Assembly (NCBI GenBank): GCA_019090405.1
Contig: JAHRVZ010000380.1
Location: 1-5,596 of the forward strand
Direction of reading: 5' to 3'
From: Paracoccaceae bacterium
GTDB lineage: Bacteria > Pseudomonadota > Alphaproteobacteria > Rhodobacterales > Rhodobacteraceae
DNA: 5,596 nucleotides
The notes under the pieces were generated by a model. It did no database searches and was not told the origin of the DNA. It worked only from the letters and a program-made list of their open reading frames with translations. This document shows positions 1-5,457 of the stretch, piece after piece (within the stretch, counting starts at the first letter, position 1; every line of letters begins with the position of its first letter). Position numbers and translations under genes: made by a program.

Positions 1-1040
1 CATTGGCCGATGCCGGGCTTGGTCTTGGTGATGTGGACGGATTGTTCTGCACCATGATGGAAGACAGCATGCCCGCGCTGATGGCGGCCGAGTATCTGGG
101 CATCCAGCCACGTTTCGTCGAGGGCACCATGATGGGCGGATCGTCCTTTGTGAACTATCTTAACACGGCGGCAATGGCGCTTGAGGCTGGCCTGTGTGAT
201 GTCGCACTGATCTGCTATGGATCGAACCAGCGTACGGCGGCGGGGCGATTGGTCACGGCCTCACGCGTGCCCCCATACGAAGGGCTTTATCAGCCGCGTT
301 ATCCGGTTTCAGGCTATGCCATGGCAGCAGCGCGCCACATGTATGACTACGGCACAACGCGCGAACAGCTGGCCGATGTGGCCGTGGCTGCACGCGGCTG
401 GGCACAACATAACCCAGAGGCGTTTGAACGCGGTGATCTGACCCGCGAGGATGTTCTGGCGGCTCGCATGGTCAGCGACCCACTAAGCGTACGCGATTGC
501 TGTCTGGTGACGGATGGCGGCGGAGCCCTTGTCATGGTGCGCGCAGATCGCGCAGGCGATTCCCCGAATGCGCCAGTGCATGTGCTGGGTGTCGCGGCAG
601 ACAGCACCCACCGCCAAATATCACAAATGTATGATTTCACCACCACCGCAGCAAAAGGATCCGGCGCGGCCGCCTTTGCCATGGCCGGGGTCAGTCCTGC
701 TGACATCGACGTGGTTGAACTTTATGACGCGTTTACCATCAACACGATCCTGTTTCTGGAAGACCTTGGGTTTTGCAACAAAGGCGAAGGCGGTGCCTTT
801 GTCGAAGGCGGACGTATTGCACCGGGCGGCGCGTTTCCGGTCAATACCAATGGTGGCGGGCTATCCTGCGTGCACCCCGGCATGTACGGTATCTTTACCG
901 TAATCGAAGCGGCGCGCCAAATCCGGGGAGATGCACCTGGACTGCAACTGGACGGGGTGGAACTGGCGCTTGCGCATGGCAATGGCGGCGTGCTGTCCAG
1001 TCAGGTCACAGCCATTCTGGGTGCCGCCAGCACGGTTTGA
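1..1040 (+). CDS. Thiolase-fold protein, SCP2/Ltp2-like (probable acyl-CoA retro-aldolase), 5' partial
   Basis: The gene enters from upstream: the first full codon is at 3, and the first visible residues (ADAGLGLGDVDGLF) match the interior of a thiolase N-terminal domain, so the TTG at 3 is not the start. About 345 residues remain. Thiolase landmarks, numbered from the codon at 3, are the Gly/Ser loop TMMGGSSF (42-49), ELYDAF (239-244), NTNGGGLSCVHPGMYG (281-296) and HGNGGVLSSQ (325-334). The loop that holds the nucleophilic Cys in true thiolases has Thr-Met-Met instead, and HDCF of SCP2 thiolases is YDAF. His291 is kept. This pattern belongs to non-thiolytic relatives such as Ltp2, a retro-aldolase of sterol side-chain degradation that works with a DUF35 partner. 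That partner is not in view and may lie upstream. Thiolase superfamily membership is certain; the aldolase activity is inferred. Confidence 0.88.
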   Translation, partial: LADAGLGLGDVDGLFCTMMEDSMPALMAAEYLGIQPRFVEGTMMGGSSFVNYLNTAAMALEAGLCDVALICYGSNQRTAAGRLVTASRVPPYEGLYQPRYPVSGYAMAAARHMYDYGTTREQLADVAVAARGWAQHNPEAFERGDLTREDVLAARMVSDPLSVRDCCLVTDGGGALVMVRADRAGDSPNAPVHVLGVAADSTHRQISQMYDFTTTAAKGSGAAAFAMAGVSPADIDVVELYDAFTINTILFLEDLGFCNKGEGGAFVEGGRIAPGGAFPVNTNGGGLSCVHPGMYGIFTVIEAARQIRGDAPGLQLDGVELALAHGNGGVLSSQVTAILGAASTV

Positions 1041-1053
1041 AAATAATGGAATT

Positions 1054-1061
1054 AAAGGGAG
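1054..1061 (+). promoter_or_regulatory. Ribosome binding site of the double-hotdog hydratase
   Basis: AAAGGGAG lies 6 nt before the ATG at 1068. It is the only purine-rich Shine-Dalgarno-like run in the 27-nt spacer after the thiolase-like gene. It fixes the start at 1068. Confidence 0.65.
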
Positions 1062-1067
1062 TTTCCA

Positions 1068-1922
1068 ATGGATATTGAAGCACTGAACAACTTGAAGTTC
1101 GAGGACCTCGAACATGATTACACCAAACGTGACACCATGCTTTACGCATTGGGGCTGGGCTTTGGCGACGATCCGATGGACGAAGACGAACTGACCTACG
1201 TCTATGAAGAAACCCTGCAGGCGACCCCCAGCATGGCCGTCATACTGGGTTATCCGGGTTTCTGGGTGACAGATCCGAAACTCGGGATCGACTGGAAAAA
1301 GGTTCTGCATGGCGAACAGTGGCTGGACATCTACAAACCGTTGCCGGTTGAAGGCAAGGTTATTGGCCGCACCCGTATCGAAAAAGTATCCGACAAGGGC
1401 GAAGGCAAAGGTGCCGTGATTTACCTGAGCCGCGACATCATTGACGCGGCCAGTGGCGACACGCTGGCAAAGGTTAGAATGTCGACGTTCTGTCGCGGCG
1501 ATGGTGGCTTTGGCGGTGAAAACCTAGCCGGACCAAAACCCGCACAACTGCCCGACCGCGCACCAGATCATGTGTGTGATCTGACCACTTTGCCACGTCA
1601 GGCACTGATCTATCGCCTTAGCGGCGACTATAACCCGCTGCACGCTGATCCAAAAGTGGCGCGCGTTGGCGGATTTGATCGTCCGATCCTGCACGGTCTG
1701 GCGACATATGGCCTGGCCGGTCGCGCGATCCTGCGCAGCCTTTGCGATTATGACGCAACGCGTCTGGTTGGTCTTGATGTGCGCTTTTCCGCGCCGGTTT
1801 TCCCCGGCGAAACAGTCCGGTTCGAGATCTGGCAGGATGGTAAAGAGGCGCGTTTCCGGGCCTTGGTGCCAGAACGCGACAATCTGCTGGTGCTGAACAA
1901 TGGTGCCGCACGATTGGCCTGA
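1068..1922 (+). CDS. Double-hotdog MaoC-type 2-enoyl-CoA hydratase (hydratase 2)
   Basis: This 284-residue protein should add water to trans-2-enoyl-CoA to give the (R)-3-hydroxyacyl-CoA in the cytoplasm. The N-terminal hotdog (about 10-145) is the degenerate half that usually accommodates the acyl chain. The C-terminal hotdog (about 165-284) carries the hydratase-2 signature YRLSGDYNPLHADP followed by GGFDRPILHG (201-210). Asp187 and His192, spaced D-x4-H, correspond to the catalytic pair of the MFE-2 hydratase 2 domain. Length and architecture match free-standing bacterial relatives, including ChsH3-type enzymes of actinobacterial sterol degradation. The gene sits 27 nt after the thiolase-like gene and 16 nt before the racemase, so it is probably cotranscribed with both. 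With active residues intact it is likely functional; a preference for bulky or branched enoyl-CoA is inferred from the neighbours. Confidence 0.92.
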   Translation: MDIEALNNLKFEDLEHDYTKRDTMLYALGLGFGDDPMDEDELTYVYEETLQATPSMAVILGYPGFWVTDPKLGIDWKKVLHGEQWLDIYKPLPVEGKVIGRTRIEKVSDKGEGKGAVIYLSRDIIDAASGDTLAKVRMSTFCRGDGGFGGENLAGPKPAQLPDRAPDHVCDLTTLPRQALIYRLSGDYNPLHADPKVARVGGFDRPILHGLATYGLAGRAILRSLCDYDATRLVGLDVRFSAPVFPGETVRFEIWQDGKEARFRALVPERDNLLVLNNGAARLA

Positions 1923-1927
1923 CACAC

Positions 1928-1931
1928 AGGA
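1928..1931 (+). promoter_or_regulatory. Ribosome binding site selecting the racemase start
   Basis: AGGA, inside ACAGGAAAAC, lies 7 nt before the ATG at 1939. This favours 1939 over the in-frame GTG/ATG-like start near 1900, which lies inside the hydratase gene and would add 13 residues unlike the family N-terminus. Confidence 0.6.
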
Positions 1932-1938
1932 AAACAAC

Positions 1939-3084
1939 ATGCCCCAACCGCTTGACGATATTCTGGTTCTGGATTTCAGCACCCTTTTACCCGGCCCCTT
2001 GGCGACACTTATGTTAGCCGAGGCCGGGGCCGAGGTGATCAAATTTGAACGTCCCGGACCCGGCAAGGACGCGCGCCTTGCTGAGCCGAAAATCGACGGG
2101 CGCAGTATCGGATTCGCGACGCTGAACCGGGGCAAGAAAAGCATCGCCATCGACCTTAAGGCCGATGGCGCAGCAGAACGACTGCGCCCGCTGTTGGAAA
2201 AAGCGGATGTGCTGGTCGAACAGTTTCGACCCGGCGTCATGGACCGCCTTGGGTTGGGCTATGACGCGGTAAAGGCGATCAAACCGGACATCATTTATTG
2301 TTCGATCACCGGCTACGGACAGACCGGACCCAAACGTGATGCAGCAGGGCATGACCTTAATTATGTGGGCGATTCGGGTGTCCTGTCACTTTCAACCGGC
2401 GAGGCCGAAAAACCCAGCATGCCGTTTGCATTGGTGGCAGATGTCGGTGGGGGCACCTATCCTGCGGTGGTCAATATCCTTCTGGCTCTGCGGGATCGTG
2501 ACCGCACTGGAACGGGCGCGCATCTGGATATTGCCATGATCGAGGGCGCCTTTTCTTTTGCCTATTGGGCGCACGCCAAGGGCGTCGTCGCCAAAGAAGA
2601 TATCGCCAACGGAGGTGAACGTGTAACCGGAGGCGAGCCACGCTATAATCTTTATGTCACCGCCGATGACCGCAGACTGGCGGTAGGTGCGATTGAACCC
2701 AAATTCTGGGCCGCATTTTGCGATGTGATCGACCTTCCGGAGGCGTTGCGCGATGACAAAATTGATCCGCAGGCGACTCGGGCAGAAGTTGCCCGTCGCA
2801 TTGCCAGCCACCCATCTTCCCATTGGGAACCGCTTTTTGCGCAGGCCGATTGCTGCACGACAATTGTGAACACACCGGGCGAAGCCGCCCGCGATCCTCA
2901 TTTTGCTGCCCGTGGAATATTTGACTGGGAAACCACCCTTGGCACCGCAAAAATTCCGGCCCTGCCGCTGCCGATTGCTCCCGCCTATCGCGCTGCGCCG
3001 CATGTCGCCGTCCCGGCACCGGATCTGGGCGCGCATAACCGCGATTTTGACCTTCCTGCGACCAATAATACAGACGCGAAATGA
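1939..3084 (+). CDS. Alpha-methylacyl-CoA racemase-like protein (CaiB/BaiF class III CoA-transferase fold)
   Basis: The 381-residue protein opens with LDDILVLDFSTLLPGPLAT, the standard N-terminus of the CaiB/BaiF family. The family contains formyl-/carnitine-CoA transferases and alpha-methylacyl-CoA racemases, often confused by automatic annotation. Here the racemase set is visible: His138 in AGHDLNY, Asp168 in ADVGGGT and Glu253 in VGAIEPKF. From memory, the Mycobacterium tuberculosis racemase MCR uses His126, Asp156 and Glu241; all three are offset by exactly 12, as are the CoA-contacting arginines (Arg97 and Arg103 here). Asp168 alone would also suit a transferase; the His is the discriminating residue. 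The expected role is interconversion of (2R)- and (2S)-methylacyl-CoA so that an S-specific acyl-CoA dehydrogenase can act, which fits the dehydrogenases downstream. The stop codon directly abuts the promoter of the next block. No truncation or frameshift is visible. A CoA-transferase role is less likely but not excluded. Confidence 0.88.
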   Translation: MPQPLDDILVLDFSTLLPGPLATLMLAEAGAEVIKFERPGPGKDARLAEPKIDGRSIGFATLNRGKKSIAIDLKADGAAERLRPLLEKADVLVEQFRPGVMDRLGLGYDAVKAIKPDIIYCSITGYGQTGPKRDAAGHDLNYVGDSGVLSLSTGEAEKPSMPFALVADVGGGTYPAVVNILLALRDRDRTGTGAHLDIAMIEGAFSFAYWAHAKGVVAKEDIANGGERVTGGEPRYNLYVTADDRRLAVGAIEPKFWAAFCDVIDLPEALRDDKIDPQATRAEVARRIASHPSSHWEPLFAQADCCTTIVNTPGEAARDPHFAARGIFDWETTLGTAKIPALPLPIAPAYRAAPHVAVPAPDLGAHNRDFDLPATNNTDAK

Positions 3085-3113
3085 TTGACGGCGCGGAAGA
3101 AAGCCGTTATTCT
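3085..3113 (+). promoter_or_regulatory. Predicted sigma70-type promoter of the right-hand gene block
   Basis: TTGACG (3085-3090) and TATTCT (3108-3113) are separated by exactly 17 nt, close to the TTGACA/TATAAT consensus. The -35 begins on the base after the TGA stop of the racemase gene (TGATTGACG). The transcription start is expected around 3119-3121, giving a leader of about 43 nt to the ATG at 3163. It is the best promoter-like match I found in the window and lies in its only non-coding stretch of appreciable length. Confidence 0.65.
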
Positions 3114-3127
3114 AACATTTGTTAGAA
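3110..3127 (+). promoter_or_regulatory. Perfect 18-bp inverted repeat, predicted repressor operator
   Basis: TTCTAACATTTGTTAGAA has two 8-bp arms that are exact reverse complements around a central TT. It overlaps the last four bases of the -10 box and covers the expected transcription start, the classic position for a steric repressor. Its size and symmetry suit a TetR-family dimer, the usual regulator class of bacterial acyl-CoA and sterol catabolism. The sequence is AT-rich and has no G+C-rich stem with a T tract, so it does not look like a terminator. No regulator gene is in the window and I cannot name the protein. Confidence 0.62.
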
Positions 3128-3162
3128 ACACCTATGTTACGACCCTGAAAGCGACAACCCCG

Positions 3163-3888
3163 ATGACCGAACCTAATCACGATCTTTCGCCTGAAGAGCA
3201 GCTTTACCTGCGCCCCACGCATTTTATTGATAGTGACAGCCGCGAGGTTCAGACTTTTACCAGCGCTGCATTGGCGGGGCTGGATTCGTCAGCGTCAAAG
3301 ATGGAAATTGCCATTTGCCTGTTTGATGCCGTGCGTGACGGTTTGCGCTATGATCCCTATACTTTTGCACTTGATTCCCCATCCTATCGCGCCAGCGTGA
3401 TCGCCGAAATGGACGCCGCCTTTTGCGTTCCAAAGGCAATACTGCTGACCGCCTGCCTGCGCGCTGCGGGAATACCGGCAGCCGTGGGGTTTGCCGACGT
3501 AAGAAATCACCTGAATACGCCAAAACTAGCCGAGTTGATGGATACGGATATGTTTATCTATCACGGTTATGTGCAACTGTGGCTCGACGGGCAAACATAT
3601 AAGGTGACACCCGCGTTCAATATGGATTTGTGCCAACGATTTGGCGTCAAACCGCTGGAATTTGACGGCAAAACTGACGCTTTGTTCCACAACTTTGACG
3701 AACAGGGTCGGCGACATATGGAATACGTGAATGATCGGGGCATTTTCGCGGACCCTCCGATTCAAAACTTCCTAGATGATTTTCGCGGTACATACCCAAA
3801 ACTGGAAAAATTCAACGCCGACCGCATCGCCGGAAAAGGCAAGGTGATTGATGCCTTTACCGCCGATGAAGAAGGCGCAACAACATGA
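3163..3888 (+). CDS. Transglutaminase-like superfamily protein, function unknown
   Basis: From the ATG at 3163 this is a 241-residue soluble protein with no signal peptide or membrane segment visible. Residues about 45-155 resemble the transglutaminase/protease-like core. Cys88 in AAFCVPKAILLTACLRAAGI is followed by the hallmark helix and GIPAAVGFADV strand (103-112), and His134 lies in YHGYVQLWLDG. The third catalytic residue, normally Asp in a W-x-x-x-D-P-type motif, is Thr149 in KVTPAFN. The C-terminal part (about 160-240) has HMEYVNDRGIFADPP and no domain I recognise. An in-frame TTG at 3085 would add 26 residues, but that stretch holds the promoter and operator, so I reject it. The ribosome binding site is weak (GAAAG, 11 nt upstream). 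The gene overlaps the next one by 4 nt (ATGA). It may be a cysteine amidase, peptidase or acyltransferase; a link to acyl-CoA metabolism rests on context only. Confidence 0.82.
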   Translation: MTEPNHDLSPEEQLYLRPTHFIDSDSREVQTFTSAALAGLDSSASKMEIAICLFDAVRDGLRYDPYTFALDSPSYRASVIAEMDAAFCVPKAILLTACLRAAGIPAAVGFADVRNHLNTPKLAELMDTDMFIYHGYVQLWLDGQTYKVTPAFNMDLCQRFGVKPLEFDGKTDALFHNFDEQGRRHMEYVNDRGIFADPPIQNFLDDFRGTYPKLEKFNADRIAGKGKVIDAFTADEEGATT

Positions 3889-4337
3889 AATACCTAGAAG
3901 ATTTTTCTGTCGGGCAGATATTTGAGTATGACAGCGCACCCGTCAGCAAGGCGGACATCATTGCCTTTGCTCAACGATGGGATCCGCAAACTATACACAC
4001 GGATGAAGCAGAGGCGACAAAGACACATGGTGGGCTGATCGCCTCGGGGTTTCAGACGGTATTGTTGGTGTTTGAACCGGTGATGAAGGAACTTATGACT
4101 GATGTCGCCAATATCGGCGGGATGGGGTTCAAAGACCTGCGCTGGATACGCCCATTGCGGCCCGACCAGCCGCTTGCCGTGAAGATTGAAATCAATTCTG
4201 TTCGCCCGTCAAACAGCAAACCCGACAGGGGCATTATGAACTATACGCTGACGGCGACGGACAAAACGGGCGAAACGGTATTCAGAACTGACGTACCAGT
4301 CATGATCAAACGCAGACCGGGGGATGACAATGCTTGA
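3885..4337 (+). CDS. Single-hotdog MaoC family enoyl-CoA hydratase
   Basis: This 150-residue protein is a single hotdog domain of the MaoC/PhaJ type, expected to work as a dimer. RWDPQTIHTDEAEA (31-44) holds the Asp33 and His38 pair with the D-x4-H spacing of (R)-specific enoyl-CoA hydratases, and GGLIASGFQT (49-58) is the conserved helix that follows. The C-terminal strands (GFKDLRWIRPLRPDQPL and the final VPVMIKRR) complete the fold. The catalytic pair is intact, so it is probably active alone, although MaoC proteins in sterol operons also pair with a second hotdog subunit. It starts within the stop of the transglutaminase-like gene (ATGA), with GAAGG 9 nt upstream, and overlaps the dehydrogenase start, so translation is probably coupled on both sides. 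It is distinct from the double-hotdog hydratase at 1068-1922, which suggests different substrates or successive cycles. Confidence 0.92.
   Translation: MKYLEDFSVGQIFEYDSAPVSKADIIAFAQRWDPQTIHTDEAEATKTHGGLIASGFQTVLLVFEPVMKELMTDVANIGGMGFKDLRWIRPLRPDQPLAVKIEINSVRPSNSKPDRGIMNYTLTATDKTGETVFRTDVPVMIKRRPGDDNA
4319..4324 (+). promoter_or_regulatory. Ribosome binding site deciding between two dehydrogenase starts
   Basis: GGGGGA lies 5 nt before the ATG at 4330 but runs directly into the other in-frame ATG at 4324. Spacing favours 4330; the choice changes the protein by only two residues. Confidence 0.45.
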
Positions 4338-5457
4338 CGAAACGAACGATAGCGAAGCGGCACAAGAGCTGCGCCTGTTACAGGACAGCGCACGCACATT
4401 GCTGGAACGGGTTGGCGGCGTCGCGCGCGCCCGCGCGCTTCGCGGAAACACCGATGGTTGGGACAGCACGGTGATGGGCGAGATCGCCGAGGCCGGAATG
4501 CTTGGCATTATGGCGCCTGAGACGGCGGGCGGACTGGGCATGGGCCTTGAGGCCGCCGGAGTGATCGCCACAGAGATCGGCCGCGCCCTTGCGCCGGAAC
4601 CTGTGGTCCCTGTGGTGGGGCTTGTTGTTGGCATGCTACATCGGATTTGTCCTGATGATGCTGGTCTGGCCGAGGCTATTGCCGGTGAAACGGTCGCCGC
4701 TCTTGCCTGGCAGGAACGTGACCCTCAGGGGCGTTTGGCCGATACCATGGCCTGCCGCTATGAGGGTAATACGCTTAGTGGATCAAAGGCTTGGGTCGCA
4801 GGCGCAATGGGTGCCGATCATTTTCTGGTTGTGGCCGAGTCACAGAACGGCCCTGCCCTTGTTCGAGTAACGCAAGACGCCAAAGGGTTTTCCAAAACGC
4901 CGATGCGTCAATCTGACGGCAGCCACCTGCTCGAACTTTTGTTTGACAGCACGCCGGGCGAACTATTGGCCGAAGGGCCACAAGTCGCCGAGGCACTGGC
5001 TGCGGCAATTGCGGACACCACGGCGCTGGCCGCCGCCGAGTTGGTCGGTGTAACCGAAAAAGCGCTTGAAATAACACTGGAATTTCTGAAAACCCGCGAA
5101 CAATTTGGCAAAGCCATTGGCAGTTTTCAGGCAATCCAGCACCGTGCCGTAGATATGCACCTGAACATTGAAATTGCCCGCGCATCTATCACAGAAACGC
5201 TGCCATTGATCGACGCAGCAACTGATGCCGCTACGCGCACACGGCAATCCAGCCGCGCCAAGGCACGAGCCTGCACAGCCGCTCTCAAAATCACGCGTGA
5301 GGCGGTGCAGATGCATGGCGCCGTTGGCTATACCGATGAACTGGATGTCGGACTTTATCTGAACCGGGCGATTATGTTGTCGGCCTGGTTGGGTGACGCT
5401 GCGACGCATCGCCGTCGCTGGCTTGAGATACGCGAAACCGGGGGAGACACCAAATGA
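4330..5457 (+). CDS. Acyl-CoA dehydrogenase, probable catalytic subunit of a two-subunit enzyme
   Basis: The 375-residue flavoprotein should introduce the 2,3-double bond into an acyl-CoA and pass electrons to ETF. Domains in order are the N-terminal helical domain (about 10-115, including GMLGIMAPETAGGLGMGLEA), the beta domain (about 120-215, starting VAALAWQERD) and the C-terminal helical domain (about 230-365). LKTREQFGKAIGSFQAIQHR (253-272) is the family signature at the FAD dimer interface. In MHGAVGYTDELD (328-339), Glu337 aligns with the catalytic Glu of medium-chain acyl-CoA dehydrogenase (four residues after the Gly of GYTDE). The start at 4330 is chosen on ribosome-binding-site spacing and overlaps the MaoC gene by 8 nt; ATG at 4324 is possible. 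The stop overlaps the start of a second dehydrogenase gene (ATGA), a pairing typical of alpha2beta2 enzymes such as FadE28-FadE29. The substrate is unknown. Confidence 0.93.
   Translation: MLDETNDSEAAQELRLLQDSARTLLERVGGVARARALRGNTDGWDSTVMGEIAEAGMLGIMAPETAGGLGMGLEAAGVIATEIGRALAPEPVVPVVGLVVGMLHRICPDDAGLAEAIAGETVAALAWQERDPQGRLADTMACRYEGNTLSGSKAWVAGAMGADHFLVVAESQNGPALVRVTQDAKGFSKTPMRQSDGSHLLELLFDSTPGELLAEGPQVAEALAAAIADTTALAAAELVGVTEKALEITLEFLKTREQFGKAIGSFQAIQHRAVDMHLNIEIARASITETLPLIDAATDAATRTRQSSRAKARACTAALKITREAVQMHGAVGYTDELDVGLYLNRAIMLSAWLGDAATHRRRWLEIRETGGDTK
5440..5446 (+). promoter_or_regulatory. Ribosome binding site of the second dehydrogenase
   Basis: GGGGGAG lies 7 nt before the ATG at 5454, inside the end of the preceding gene. 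It supports a real start at the ATGA overlap even though only a short part of the gene is in the window. Confidence 0.6.

Noticed and set aside
1041..1067. Possible promoter in the spacer after the thiolase-like gene
   Set aside because: It is AT-rich but has no -35/-10 pair at a proper spacing; only a ribosome binding site is supported.
861..1310. Minus-strand open frame spanning the thiolase-hydratase junction
   Set aside because: It is antisense to two well-supported genes, has no domain and no plausible ribosome binding site.
1900..1938. Upstream in-frame start for the racemase gene
   Set aside because: It lies within the hydratase coding region; the well-spaced AGGA and the family N-terminus both point to 1939.
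1524..2240. Long open frame on the minus strand (238 codons)
   Set aside because: It lies antisense to the hydratase and racemase genes, has low-complexity composition with no recognisable motif, and is explained by GC-biased third positions of the true genes.
2392..3036. Minus-strand open frame of 214 codons
   Set aside because: It is the antisense of the racemase gene, whose + strand protein shows clear family motifs throughout.
3110..3127. Reading the palindrome as a terminator of the left block
   Set aside because: The stem is AT-rich, the loop is only 2 nt and no T run follows; its position on the -10 and start site fits an operator better.
3085..3162. In-frame TTG start at 3085 giving a 26-residue N-terminal extension of the transglutaminase-like protein
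   Set aside because: The stretch contains the promoter and palindrome, has no ribosome binding site of its own, and the extension does not resemble a protein N-terminus; ATG 3163 fits better.
4418..4446. GCGC-rich self-complementary run that could form a hairpin
   Set aside because: It encodes an Ala/Arg-rich helix (VARARALRG) in the dehydrogenase N-terminus and is explained by codon choice; no T tract follows.
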